From: Strigops habroptila
Lineage: Eukaryota; Chordata; Aves; Psittaciformes; Psittacidae
Length of the DNA stretch: 64,000 nucleotides
Direction of reading: 5' to 3'
NCBI RefSeq assembly: GCF_004027225.2
Contig: NC_044282.2
Coordinates: 75,526,287 to 75,590,286, forward strand
Position numbers and translations under genes: made by a program. This document shows, one piece after another, positions 22,924-35,100 of the stretch (position 1 is the first letter of the stretch; the number at the start of each line of letters is the position of its first letter). The notes below the pieces were generated by a model, which was given only the letters and a program-made list of their open reading frames with translations, did no database searches and had not been told where the DNA came from.

Positions 22924-23140
22924 TCATAGAATGGTTTATGGAAGGGACCTTAAAGCTCCTCCAGCTCCACCCCCCTGCCATGGGCAGGGACACCTTCCAC
23001 TAGAGCAGGTTGCTCCAAGCCCCTGTGTCCAACCTGGCCTTGAACACTGCCAGGGATGGGGCAGCCACAGCTTCTCTGGGAAAAGTCTGTGCCAGCACCT
23101 CAGCACCCTCACAGGGAAGAACTTTCTCCTAACGTCTAAT
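22924..23140 (-). mobile_element. CR1 LINE fragment, 3' end
   Basis: Minus-oriented copy from CATAGAATGGTTTATGGAAG to AACTTTCTCCTAACGTCTAA. Its far end follows the more general CR1 consensus rather than the CTTCTGCCTCAGAGCTC variant of its neighbours, suggesting a different source copy. Confidence 0.9.
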
Positions 23141-23288
23141 ACTATAGCAACCTCAGCCCACCGTGTCCCCACACCCCAAGGGCTGCCCAAAGCCAAAAGC
23201 TCCCTAATCCCTTTTGTTGAGCCCGGGTGGCTTATGCATACACAGGGGCAGAAAAGCTCATGGTCAGAAGATGAAACCAAGATGAGGA

Positions 23289-23407
23289 ATCACAGAATCC
23301 CAGATTGGTTTGGGTTGGAAGAGACCTTAAAGCTGCTCCAGTTCCAAGTCTCTCCCACGGGCAGGGACACCTTCCACTAGGGCAAGTTGCTGCAAGCTCT
23401 GTCCAAC
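23289..23407 (-). mobile_element. Short CR1 LINE fragment
   Basis: About 120 bp in minus orientation, CACAGAATCCCAGATTGGTT to the GTTGCTGCAAGCTCTGTCCA segment. It lies only 150 bp from the preceding copy in the same orientation. Confidence 0.88.
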
Positions 23408-23519
23408 GAGGAGGTTGATGACAAGCATCAACAGAGCTCCTCGAATCACGGAAAGGAGCTGAAATAAACACATCTGCGTGTGAAGAGTGTTGAAAAACAC
23501 AGAGAGGAGGGATGCTGAG

Positions 23520-24000
23520 ATCCCCCCCGACCACGGGGTGAGGATGGCGGGTCCTGGAAGGGCGCTTTACGCGGCGGCGGTGCCGCAGCAGCACCGTGCA
23601 GCTTCGCAGCGTGCCGAGAGATGGCAATCGCCCTCTTCCCTGCCCGTCCGCCGGGAAGGAAGCTGCAGGCTGCTGCCGCAACACGCCGGGAATAAAGCTA
23701 TTAAAGCCAACAGCCTCGCAGATAAGTCCTGCGCGGGGAAACACGTCCGAAACAGTTCTAAATGAATGGGGATTTATTTCTTGTATTTAAAGCAATAACA
23801 TGTATTTGCCCTGCAGCGCATTATCTCCCTGTCTATTCTCGAATAAACTACAGAAAATTAGAGTGTCTCTGTTATCTGTTTGCTATCTGCGGTGGGATTA
23901 GAGGCGTCATGAACTAAGCTTTGAATCAACAATGTTTTATTGGTTCATGTCACTGAAGGCTGGTTACGGCCGAGCTAAATAAGACATCAAACCTCCCTCC
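23520..24000. promoter_or_regulatory. Candidate regulatory block: CpG patch plus AT-rich SOX/homeodomain block
   Basis: A short CpG-rich patch (23520-23700) passes into repeat-free AT-rich DNA with AACAATG (23928-23934), TTTTATTGG, and TTATCT and CTATCT words. No coding potential is convincing. Role inferred from composition and motifs. Confidence 0.35.
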
Positions 24001-27000
24001 CTCCTTCCTTCTGCGCTGCAGCACTGCGGTTGCTCACACGGACAGCCATAGCTTCTCTTTTTGGGGAAGGGAAAGGAGAAAGGGGATTGTGCTGCGATTT
24101 CCAGCATTCCCTCCTTTCCATGGGGACTCAAAAAGCAGATGATGCTTCCTCTCCTGGGAAAGGGGATGGCCACCAAGCGCTTGCAACAGCCATGGCCAGG
24201 CTGAAAAAACTTTAGTTTAATCACTGCTTCTCTATCATGTTCCTAGAAATAGACTCGAATAACTCGTTTTAACCATACAGAAATGGAGCGGTGGCCCAGA
24301 AAGTTCAGCAAGGTCTGAGGCCAGGATAAATATCTCAGGCACTATGGACCTCACAGCCCAGGAGCTGGGAAGAGATAAAGCAGCAGATTTGCTCTATTCA
24401 GCCTTGTTTGAGCAGCAGGGAAGCTCGGCTCCCTCTCCCGAGCTTCTGGGGAGAGAAGAAATGTGGAGATTTGGTTTTCCATAATTATAAAGCAAAATCA
24501 GAAGGGTTTTTCTTAAAGGAAACAGCATCTCTATAAGAGAGCTCCAAGTTCCTCCCCAGCCAGACTGCCAGTGGATGCTAATTCCTATGATGCTCTAGAA
24601 CAAACCTGATTTACTCCAGTTACATTTTTCCTAGTGATTCCCAGAGCTGATGGCTGCTGCACAGCAGGGAAAGGGACCAAGGACATCTGGGAAAGGAAGA
24701 TGAATGGATCACGACAAACAGAAGAGGAAGAGGGGAAAAAGAAGAGTGGGGAAAGGGAGGTGCCTGATTCCCCCAGTAACCTGGCAGAGCTGCTGTTATT
24801 CTGGTGCAGAGTCCAGCTGAGTTGCAATGGTATAAATGCCATTCCATCACCCCTAAGCCACATGGAGAGCAAAGTCAATTGAGGGGTGACAACCACGCAC
24901 AAGAACCAGGGTATTACCACTTGGGTGTTTGTGCTCAGTGTGTCTCACTAGATTCCAAGTTCTGCTTCGCACTAAATAACCTTTGCTTCTGTGCATAGAA
25001 GAAATGCTGGTTCCTCAATAAGATGTCCTTACTTCATTTTTCTATTACTGTTATCAGAGAGGATCAAACCAGACAGATGCATTTACTGTTTTCCATCAAA
25101 AGATAATAAAAAGAAACAGTTTATAAAATCAGATTATATGAAAAATTGCCTAATGATTATAATTTCTAAACCCATTGCTGAATAATGATGTATTCAAGAG
25201 TTGTCATCGAGTGATGAAAGAAACCTAATATGAAAGATTTTCTCTATGAAGAATGACTACAGATGAATTGCACAGAGATACAATCCTCTGATAAAGGACA
25301 ATAAGAGCCTCTAGAACACTTAATAATAGACTACTCAGGATGAATTGAGTATTGCAATAAAAGCCCATAAATTAAAAAGTTTCAAAATGATTTCTGATAA
25401 AAGACATGCCAAGGTGAAATAGAAAAAAAAGTCCTTTAAATCAGCAGCTCTACTGGTACAGCACATGGGGTGAGCGAAAATGCACTCTACAAACCCAAAA
25501 TAATTGATTTTAAAGAGAATGCACCTTACACACAAGAAGCTTTTCTGTAAGTCAAATCAGGGTGTGGATGTACCTGTGCTGGGTGCCCAGGGGAGTTTGG
25601 CCACAGTTTCTGCTGTGCTGTGTGTGCCGGAGCTCTGTGAGGAGGAGCCCAGGGGTGAAGGCTACATCTGCAAGCCAGAAGGAAAGCAAGGTTGAGGTGT
25701 CCACCAGCCCCTTCTCAGCCCCCAACACCCACACACAGCTCTACCCTACCTTCAAATCACTGAAACTCATTAGGCTTCACAGGCTTTTACGATCGAAGAG
25801 CTTTGGAGGACCACCTTGGGCATCAGCTGGGCATGGCGGGGTGCTCCTAGGCCACGGCATGCCTCAGCGCTGGGGAAAAGCCAAACACAGCCAAATCCAT
25901 AATCCCTCACCAGTGAAGGACACTCCTGCAATGGCCAGGAGGAGACCATCACCAGGAGCCCACCTTTGAAGGCAAAAAAAACCCCAAATGGGACTGAAGA
26001 TTGACCCTTCCCTAGAGCATCTTCTGCCAGCCTGATGGGATGACCCCAACACAGTGGGTTTGAAGGCACCCAGCGGCAACATGGCTCCTGCAGCATCCCC
26101 AGAACAGGTCACAGCCTGCTTGGAGGAAGGTAAACATGGTTTTATGACATTAGACATGGTCTGTAATGCAGATGGCTGTACTTAAAATAGCCCTGCTCAC
26201 TTGCCGTTGTGCAGGGAGCCGAGATGATTTATTATAAGCTGTGCCAGCATATATTATTCATGTTAGAAGCAAGGAAAGGTCTTTGATATGTATCTGAAAA
26301 AGCTTCAAACCCATAAAAGAGATAAACTTGTATGAATAGTGTCACCCAGAGTATAGATGAAACTCTCAGACACATCTTCATATCACATAGCGTAGTGTAG
26401 GGCTACCATACTTATGCAATCTGTATTAATTTCACTTAGAAGAGAAATTCATTACTGAAACATCTCCACAGAGGGAGAGCTACCCAGGCAGGGCTTTCTG
26501 GGCACATTATTAAGCCCACATTGGTGCGTGCACCCCGGGAGCCTCACTTAGGGCAAACTTCTCTGTCAAACCCACCAGTTTGGACTCAGAATTACATTGA
26601 TCCACCCCAAACCCCACCTCATTTAGGCAGCAAGTGAGGGAATGACAGGATCCATCCAGGATCACTCCAGACGGAGTTGTTGCATCCCCACAGGTCCCCT
26701 GCCAGCGCTGGGATCAGCCTGTGACTAATTACGGATTTATTTCCTTTATTAAAAGAGATACCCGCGTGTTCGACACAATTGCAGCACAAAACAATCATCA
26801 TAAAGTCTCCTACTAAATGCCTGCAATTAGAGCATTCACTATTAATTGTGCTCATTAACCTCACACACAGAGCAGCTGCAGGAGCAGGGACAGCAAGAAG
26901 CAGGGAATTTCCCTGCCTGGCAGGACCAGGGATGCAGTGATGGCAGCATCTTCCCCACTTCACACAGATAATGCAGCTGGGGGGAAGAGGAAGGTGGGTG

Positions 27001-27698
27001 AGGTGGATTTAGATGCTTATTGTAGCGGGGTGATTTCACCATCACTGGTTGCATAGGGAAAGTGATCACTTGTCCATGATTCTATTAAAAGGAATTATTT
27101 GTGGAAGCAAACTCGGGCCTAAATCAACTGAAAACAGGCTGGAGTCCTTACAGAAACCAAGCCCCAAAGGACACAGAGCAGAGCATCTCATCCAACACAT
27201 CACCCGCATCTTCAACTCTCCCTTCCTGGCTTTGCTCTGGTTCAATCTGGGTTGCTTCAGTTGAGGATTGGTTTTTTATTGCCCTCAAATTATTTCTATT
27301 TTTAACTTCCTAGACTCCAGGAAAATGCTTTAACTTTCCTGTAGCTGCTCCAGTTCTCACAGCTCATTCCCAGAGCACACAAACGCAATAAAAAGACAAC
27401 AAACACAAGTCAGGGAGCCCAAAAGCCTGAGTATCTCTCTTTGTAATGCAGCCGTTGTGCGTGGAGTGAAGCACAGTCCTTTCATGTGCAGCCAGGGTTG
27501 GAATTAGAGGAGAAGGAAATGTTTTCTAATTTTTCCTGTGTCCAAAAGAATTTATGTTTATGTCACCTTGTTATTGCTCCTACATGGAACTGCTACCAAA
27601 GCCCACCACACTGAGCTGCAGTCAACAGAGCAACACCAAAAGGGAGCAAGAAACCCCATCATCCAAAACTTTCTGCCATTGCTAGTGCCACCAGCCTT
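24001..27698. other. Gene-free unique DNA with AT-rich candidate regulatory blocks
   Basis: No coding exon or identified repeat. AT-rich, repeat-free blocks lie at about 25170-25440 and 26150-26480, and one is dense in homeodomain cores at 26700-26860. Confidence 0.5.
26700..26860. promoter_or_regulatory. Candidate regulatory block with TAATTA/CAATTAG/TTAATTG
   Basis: TAATTA (26726-26731), CAATTAG (26824-26830) and TTAATTG (26842-26848) with further TTTATT words in 160 bp of repeat-free sequence. Likely homeodomain target DNA; enhancer function inferred. Confidence 0.35.
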
Positions 27699-28220
27699 AA
27701 TCATAGACTCACAGACTGGTTTGGGTGGGAAGGGATCTTCAAGCTTATCCAGTCCCAACCCCCTGCCACAGGCAGGGACACCTTCCACTAGAGCAGATTG
27801 CTCCAAGCCCCTGTGTCCAACCTGGCCTTGAACACTGCCAGGGATGGGGCAGCCACAGCTTCTCTGGGAAAAGTCTGTGCCAGCGCCTCAGCACCCTCAC
27901 AGGGAAGAGCTGCTGCCTCAGAGCTCATCTCAGTCTCCCCTCTGGCAGGTTAAAGCCATTCCCCTTGGCCTGTCCCTACAGGCCCTTGTCCAAAGCCCCT
28001 CTCCAGGTTTCCTGGAGCCCCTTTAGGCACTGGAGCTGCTCTAAGGTCTCCCCTTCAGGAGCCTTCTCTTCTCCAGGCTGCCCCAGCCCAGCTCTCTCAG
28101 CCTGGCTCCAGAGCAGAGCTGCTCCAGCCCTCGCAGCAGCTCCGGGGCCTCCTCTGGCCTCGCTCCAACAGCTCCATGTCCCTCTTGTGCTGTTGCCCCA
28201 GAGCTGGTGCAGGACTGCAG
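27699..28220 (-). mobile_element. CR1 LINE fragment, longest copy in the window
   Basis: About 520 bp in minus orientation, from the tail complement AATCATAGACTCACAGACTG to CCCCAGAGCTGGTGCAGGAC. It includes the common core, the CTTTAGGCACTGGAGCTGCT segment and the CTCGCTCCAACAGCTCCATG segment. A continuous open frame of nearly 300 codons crosses it but is non-coding repeat. Confidence 0.94.
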
Positions 28221-28921
28221 GTAATTCAGATAATTCACTCATCACACATCCACAGAATTCGTTCAAGCCAAACACTCTTAATCCAGGAGCACCTGAGAGA
28301 CAGATACCCCCCTGCACTCCCAGCCCATGGGGCAAGGCCCTCTGCAAACAGTGCTGGGCGGAGATTTCAGCTTTCCAGCCTGCACCAACACCATCAATGC
28401 TCCAGAAGAGCAGCTGCCCCAACTCTCCAGCTTCAGACCCATCTCAGAGCCATTTCTGGGAGAGGTTCAGTCCCTTTCTGCTTGCCTTTCTTAGCCAGAA
28501 TATTCATATTTTCCCATCTGTGCCTTGTTTTAAAGCCCTTTTTCTCTCTTCCTTCCTTTTTGACAGTAAATGTGATGCTTTTGTTCCCATCCTTTCTCTG
28601 GCCCTGATCCTGTGAAAAAAAAGATAAATGCCCCAGCATCTGAAGTGGGTAAAATCCTGGCTCCCTCCAAACAGAGAGTAAAACACCCATTCATTCCCCT
28701 CTGCCGCGGCGCTCACCCCGTGACTTCAATGGGACAAACTCACAGGGCATAAAGTTGTTTGTTGTCCCTTAAATGGCTCCATTGTCTATTGTTGGGCTCT
28801 TTCCTGAGCTCTAAATCTTCCTTTGCTCTGCTCTCTGCCTGTCCAAGGGCCCTAAGAGAAGAGACACCCTCCAAACACAGCAAGAGCCCTTGCAGGGTCC
28901 TGGCGTTGCTTGGAGCAAGGG

Positions 28922-28993
28922 GATATTTGTCCTCATAAAGATATTTGTCCTCTTAAACACATTTTCTGCCCGGTCCGTGAGGCCTATATAAAG
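28922..28993 (+). promoter_or_regulatory. 18-nt tandem duplication upstream of a TATA box
   Basis: GATATTTGTCCTCATAAA (28922-28939) is followed directly by a copy with one change (28940-28957). TATATAAAG, a canonical TATA box, follows at 28985-28993. No exon is recognisable downstream, so promoter activity is speculative. Confidence 0.25.
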
Positions 28994-31739
28994 GTCTCAC
29001 TCCCTTTATTAGCGGGTTTGTGTTACTGCAATAGTGAGTAACTTCATTTTTCCCCATAGGAAGAATAAGGAGCCTGTCTCGGCAGCAGGCTCGGTGCCCC
29101 CCGGCCCCCCTCACCTGCAGGCCAGGCTGGCTGCAGCTCCAGCCCCAGCACAGGCAGAGCTGAGCTTTAGGCTGCCAAATCCTCATGGCTGGAAGAGACT
29201 AAGGAGAAAGAGCTTTTGCTAAGAATACATGTAGCTGAATACATTAGCCACAGCTCCTCTCCAGGGCCTCGTGACGAAGATAAAAGGTCTCTGTCCTTCC
29301 GAAATCAGATGTGGCACTTTTGATCATTGCAAGGGGGTGAGGGGATAAAAATATCTTGGCTCAGCAGAGATGATCCAGACAGGCCTTTCTGGGAATTGCC
29401 TGAATCCAATTTAGTCCAATGCGGGCATCTGTGCGAGCTGTTGTCCATACAGCAGCGGGTAGAAGAGCTATGTGCACCCTGCGCCCATCGCCGCACCTCC
29501 GGCCCTGCAATGAACGGTGCTTCTCCATGCTCGGGAGGGATGTGGAGAGGATTCAGGGATTAAGCCCCGCGCTGGCGGCGGCGGCTGCCGGGGCGGAGAT
29601 GCGGGGACCCGCCACACGGTGTCAGCGGAGATCGCCGCATCCGCACCGGCCGTGCGCCGGGGGAGGGGGGTTCATTTGATTCTGTGCTCCCCCGGAGCCT
29701 CCCAGCCTCTTCTCGGTGGTCCCTTCGCCTTTGCTCCCCCTGCCCTGGAAAACCCGGGGTCCCACTGGTGCCCTTGGGCAGTGCACAGAGGAAGATGCTG
29801 CTGGCAGCCTCTCGGTGCTGGTCCTGCCCCATACAGTGCCAAGTCCCAGGGACCCCCAAAATGGAAAGGGTAAAGGACCAGCTAGGCTGCCCCAGATTTT
29901 CAACCTCAGCCTGTGCCACACCGGTGACACGAACAGCCCCAATCAGATTAACAGGCACTTTGCAATGCACAGATAACCTCTGCCACTATTGCCTCCTCTC
30001 TAGCGGTTTTTCACCTCACCTTTTCCCTCTTCTGCCCACTTTCTATTCATTCCTTCTCCCCCACACTTCTTGTTCCACCCATCTTCCACTGCCAACGTCC
30101 CCAGAGCATCCCCAGCCCTGGCATTCACCCCATGCTCCAACAGGCTCCTAAGTACGGGGACACTGCTCATGCAGCACAGCTCGGGCTGTTCATGTGCTGG
30201 ACAGTCTCACTTCAGGGGGTTTGTTTTAATTCTTGGGTATTTACCTCTTAAGCCAGATGGTCAGTGAGGTTATTGAGCCTATTTTAATGGTGCTACATCA
30301 GTGGGGTGAGTGCTATAGTCCTCTGTTTATATTATTACTGCATGGAAATATAGGTTTGAAATACAAATTCCCACAATTTACCCTTGCCAACCCCACACTG
30401 AAAAACCATAAGAGATAATAAATGGGCAAAATGTTTCAAGCAGAGTTAAGAAAACCCGTCCTTGCCATGCTCTGCTGATGGGGGGAGATGTTCAGAGGAG
30501 CCCACACCAGCCAAGGCTGCATTTGCAGCCTCCTTTGGCTTGGCAGCCACAGGCTAGACAGTGGCTGCCTTTTCCGACCCATTATTGCCCACGTAGTAGT
30601 AGAAAGCCCTGAAAAACGAGTTCTGCTTCAAGCAATACAGTTTTTAAATGTAGTAGGTTTCTCTGCACTCATCTCCAGGTGTCCATGCCCTTTGGATGCA
30701 CCTACTTCAGATTTCCCATTACAAGCAGCAGGGCTAGCAATTTTTCTCCCCCTTCAAACCAGAACAGAGATCACACAAGAATGTAATAGCCAGAATCCAA
30801 CAAATGAGGCTCTAAAACTAGCTGTGTGTTCTAGGGCTTCCAATAGAAGGGATCAATAAGCCTCAAGTATGATTTTATGGCCTTCTGGAATATGAAACTG
30901 GTTGAGCTGGGGCACCTGAATACTTTGCAGTCAGAGACAGACAATTACAAAGACCAGTTTCAGAGATTAAGTGAAGGCAATCACTCCCCTTGCCCAGAAC
31001 CACAGCACCTCCAGCACAGCAAGGTCCCAGTTCATACCTGGGTTCCCAAGTATTGACAAATACCAAAGCCACTAGAGGGAACACAGTGACAAAAGGCAAT
31101 CAGCAGCATAACCCTACAATTTGCCATAACAAAGCATTTACACCAAGTAGGAGTGTTTCACAAACCTTTTTTGGAAGTTTGGGGGTTTTCTTCCATTGAA
31201 GCTTCCTTTTCCCTGCCAGCTCCAGGCGCATCCCCTGTGCTCCAGTCATTTTTGAAGTGTGGCATTGGCCAAGACACTTTTCCTGCACAAGGGAACTGAG
31301 CTGCTCTATGGAAGAATGAGATGCTGAGATCTCAGCCCACCTTTCATCCACCTTGCAGAGGCCAAGGCACTAAAGGCACTTCAAGAGCACTGGGCACAAA
31401 ATGTGTCTTACGACAGACTCCATTAGGCATTCCCCTGCATCACTGCTCTCCTAACCATCCCCTGGGGAGCTCTGACAGGGACGAAGACCCACCACACAAC
31501 CACCAAATGCAGAGATGGGCTGTGCCAGGGATCACTGGCTGCTCTGAGCAGCATTTTAAGTGGATGGCTCCAAGCACAGGAGGTTAAGACAGTCCTCCTG
31601 CTCCTTTGGGATAGGAAAGCATAGGGATGCAGGGCCCAGGGGAGTGCCACAGGGCTCTGTGCTGCCCAGAAATCCCCACCTAAGGGCTGGTGGACTGCTT
31701 GCTTTGAAATAGTTGCTAGAAACTGAAAGAAGTCTTTCA
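28994..31739. other. Gene-free unique DNA with a small CpG-rich patch
   Basis: A GC-rich, CpG-rich patch spans about 29550-29670. Overlapping open frames there resemble no protein. The remainder is unique sequence of average composition with no CR1 found. Confidence 0.5.
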
Positions 31740-32068
31740 ATACCTAAAGGGGCTGCAAGAAACCTGGAGGGGGGCTTTGGACAAGGGCCTGTAGGGACAG
31801 GACAAGGGGAATGGCTTTAACCTGCCAGAGGGGAGACTGAGATAAGCTCTGAGGCAGAAGCTCTTCCCTGTGAGGGTGCTGTGGCGCTGGCACAGACTTT
31901 TCCCAGAGAAGCTGTGGCTGCCCCATCCCTGGCAGTGTTCAAGGCCAGGTTGGACACAGGGGCTTGGAGCAACCTGCTCTAGTGGAAGGTGTCCCTGCCC
32001 ATGGCAGGGGGTTGGAGCTGGATGAACTTTAAGATCCCGTCCCACCCAAACCAGGCTGGGATTCTGTG
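31740..32068 (+). mobile_element. CR1 LINE fragment, 3' end
   Basis: Plus-oriented copy starting at the TACCTAAAGGGGCTGCAAGA segment and running through the common core to GGCTGGGATTCTGTG. The terminal octamer repeat is lost. Confidence 0.92.
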
Positions 32069-32499
32069 CTTATACATGCCTGAAAGTCCTCACCACACAC
32101 AAATTCAATGGGCTAAATTGGAATTTCCACCTTGGGGCAGACAAGCAGCCAGGATGGTGTGAAACACGGCAAAGGGAAATGAACGGAAAACCAGGCTAAA
32201 CCACCACAGAATAATCTTTGGTCTATCCACTGGGACTCTCTCCTCTCCAACAGCAGCATAAACACACTTCACATAATGCTTTTCTCAGCCAGAAGATTAC
32301 TGATGCACTCACGCAGGCATGAAGAGCGGGTTTGCTCTGCAACGAGACACCTTGAATAAACAGTGGGCTGAATCCTTACCTTCACCCACATGGAGCACCA
32401 AGAATGCTGAACACAGGTTGGCAAAAGCTGTTCTCTTGATTTTGGCAAAAGCAAATTCACTGGAAGTCCCTCAGTGCCGTTGAGAAGTTCAAGGTATCA

Positions 32500-32925
32500 C
32501 AAATAGTACAACACAAAAGAATTGCTGTTTTCATTGATATCACCGGAATGCTCCATCACTTCTTGAATTATAAAGAACTAAACCATGGGTTAAGTGATTA
32601 CAAGGCAGTTTCAGGCAATATTAAGACTGTTGTTGCTCATCAGGCTCCATTCCTCAGGTTGAATTTGGTTTTCCTAATTTTATCAGTTTCGTCATCTGTT
32701 CATCAAGTTTAGTAGCAAGTCCTTGAAGGATCTTAAATTGTGTGACTGGAGCACAGCAAGGAATTTATTCAAACCCATCACTGAGAAGGGCGATGTTGAA
32801 AGGAGAGGCAAGACCATTATCTCCCCACTTCTGATAAGTCTTATGATGATCGGTTCATTATAATTGCTCAAAGCATTTATGCTCATCACTAAAGAATGAT
32901 GGGGTTTTAACAGGCCAAAAGACAC
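32500..32925. other. AT-rich repeat-free block, no gene
   Basis: Non-repetitive AT-rich sequence with ATTGATATC, TTCATTATAATTGCTC and TAATTTTATC words. Candidate regulatory DNA at best; nothing coding. Confidence 0.3.
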
Positions 32926-32975
32926 ACATAGAATCATAGAATCAACTAGGTTGGAAAAGACCTTTAAGAAGGTCT
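32926..32975 (-). mobile_element. Short CR1 tail of a second subfamily
   Basis: ACATAGAATCATAGAATCAA followed by CTAGGTTGGAAAAGACCTTT is the 3' terminus of a CR1 subfamily different from the GACTGGTTTGGGTTGGAAGG type that dominates here. Only about 50 bp is recognisable. Confidence 0.75.
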
Positions 32976-34290
32976 TGCTGGCAAAGACATCTTACTGGCA
33001 AGTGCAGAAGCATCCATAAACAAGGCAGGGTGGTACCAGTGTGATAGGAGTTGTGTTACTGCAGCTATTTCAGTCCCCAAAAACAACAGTCTCCAAATCA
33101 AAGTTGTTATAGCACTACAAAAGCCACATCCAGAACATATACCTGTTTATAGGGGGCAAGAATTAAATCAAAGCACACTGCCTTCACCTTGCACACAGGA
33201 GTTGAGGTCCTGGAATTAAAGCCAAACAATCTTCCAGACAGTAAACCAGTATCTTCAGTTATTAAGGAAGAATACAGCTTTATACAGACTATATTGTATG
33301 ACAGGGCATTAAAAGGTGGTCAGTGCTGATGGCAGGAGATTCATGTCATCTTCACAGACTCCATATACAGAGCACTAGAAGGGGGGGAAATTAAATGTGC
33401 AGTAATTAAGAGGCAGCAGGACCACGTCTAAACAAGTGGGTTCCTGGTTGTGTGCCATCCATCCTCTTCCTCCCAGCCCTGAGCCCGCCCTTTCCTCACC
33501 GCCTTCACAGCAGTGAGGACTTAGAGGGAATGTGTCAAAGCACATTTCACAGTAATATGGCTGGAGAGCCGCATTCAGACTGGCGTGTTGTAATGTGTCT
33601 GACAACATTATATTCTGATCCAGCTCTTCACGTAACCTTCAATTTATTTCTAAGCCCCTGTGTTTATTTAACCGAATCTGTCTTCCGTCATTTGGAGCAG
33701 TAGCACTCAACCTTTAAACAGCCCAAGAGCCACTTCAGCCTCGAACAGATGCAGAGAGCTCCTGAGTCAGGGAGTCACAAAAGAGCCGGTGCATTGTGCC
33801 ACGGGCACACCGAGTCCTGTGTTATTCATCACGCCGGCGCCAGCACCTCGGCAGGGTTGTGAACCGCTCTGGGGCTCTGGGGAAGGGAGCGCATGATTCA
33901 AGGGTTCAGGTGGGCTCCAGCACAGTGGGAGTCAGGCAGGGATGTGTGGGACACCCCTGCAGCTGGAGGGCTCTGAGATTGGGGTGTCAATACCATGGAG
34001 CTCTGCCGCAGCCTTGGAGAGCCAACCTCCAGTGTTTTGGCATGCTAACCCATCCTGTGACCATCCATGGTCACAGCGCCAGTCCCAAGGCACATGCATG
34101 GGTGACCACCAGCTGCTGACACCACAGGCAGCTTTTGCACGGGTCGCAGCACGACCTCCACCTAACAGCAGAGATCATTGCTGGTGGCTCCATTATTTGT
34201 GAGCATCATCACATCCTTGCCATACATTCATCTCAAGGAAAGCTCCTTTTCCTCAAACCTCTCTCCTCCTACTACCTGACACTTCCCAGG
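32976..34290. other. Unique sequence, no gene seen
   Basis: No coding exon or identifiable repeat. Composition is unremarkable. Confidence 0.45.
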
Positions 34291-34293
34291 TAC

Positions 34294-34325
34294 AAGGTCC
34301 CTTCTAACCTTAATCATTCTGTGAT
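34294..34325 (+). mobile_element. CR1 LINE terminal remnant
   Basis: AAGGTCCCTTCTAACCTTAA followed by TCATTCTGTGAT is the last 30 or so bases of a CR1 element in plus orientation. Upstream sequence shows no further similarity. Confidence 0.7.
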
Positions 34326-34779
34326 ACAAGAGGAACCCAAGTCACACGCTGGACTGGCCCCCAGTGGGAGCAGCCCTAAGCATGGTGCCTCAGCTTCACC
34401 AATGCACCAAAACCCAGCAATTCCTGGCATCCCAGCCCCAGGCACTCATCCCATTGGCACACAGACCAAATCCATCAAGATTTCAATCATTCCCTAAGAA
34501 AACAGCATCACCAAGAGGGTCCAAAAAGCTGGGAACCCTCCTCAGGTGCTTTCCAAAGCTTTTGGGCACTGGAATCAGCCCTTGCTTTGGAGCAGGATAG
34601 GAAAACCTCAGCTGTGACAAACCCACCTGCCCATGCCCATGCACTTGTCACCCAGAAACCAGAACCGCGATCATTTCCTATTGCTTTCTCTTTAAATTCA
34701 CTGGAGTTTCGTGCTGGTTTTGGCTTCACCACGTACCATTTAGAAACCTAAAGCAATTTATAAGAGAAAACCTTGGCTT

Positions 34780-35100
34780 GCTTTTCTGTTTACTGTTGCC
34801 AAGCACAATGGAAATGTTAAAATGCTAAGTCACTTGACACCTGCCACCCCAGTAATGCACTTGCTTTACTTTTTTTGTAGTTACAAGAGTTGGTGAATAT
34901 ATTTCAAGCTCTTCAAGTCACTTAAGTTGAGAAAGACATGCTGCATATTCAATGAAATGCCACTGTTGTGACACGTTTCGTATCCTTCGCTGCGTTGAAT
35001 CTCTTCATTTCTTCTTTTACAGTCACAGAATTTATTCTGTTATGAATAAAATTATCTCTGATGTCCTTCAGAAAATAATGTAGAGCTTTTGACTGAATGC
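34780..35100. promoter_or_regulatory. Candidate regulatory block with FOX and NKX2-type sites
   Basis: TGTTTAC (34787-34793, forkhead consensus) lies near CACTTGA (34831-34837) and CACTTAAG (34919-34926), both complements of the NK2 core T(C/T)AAGTG. The block is repeat-free and AT-rich. Regulation by NKX2-2 and FOXA factors is a hypothesis. Confidence 0.35.

Noticed and set aside
27725-28615. 296-codon open frame, and similar recurring peptides near 19381, 22886, 31737, 40282 and 61320
   Set aside because: These are translations of the CR1 3' region, repeated wherever a copy lies; they are not a gene family.
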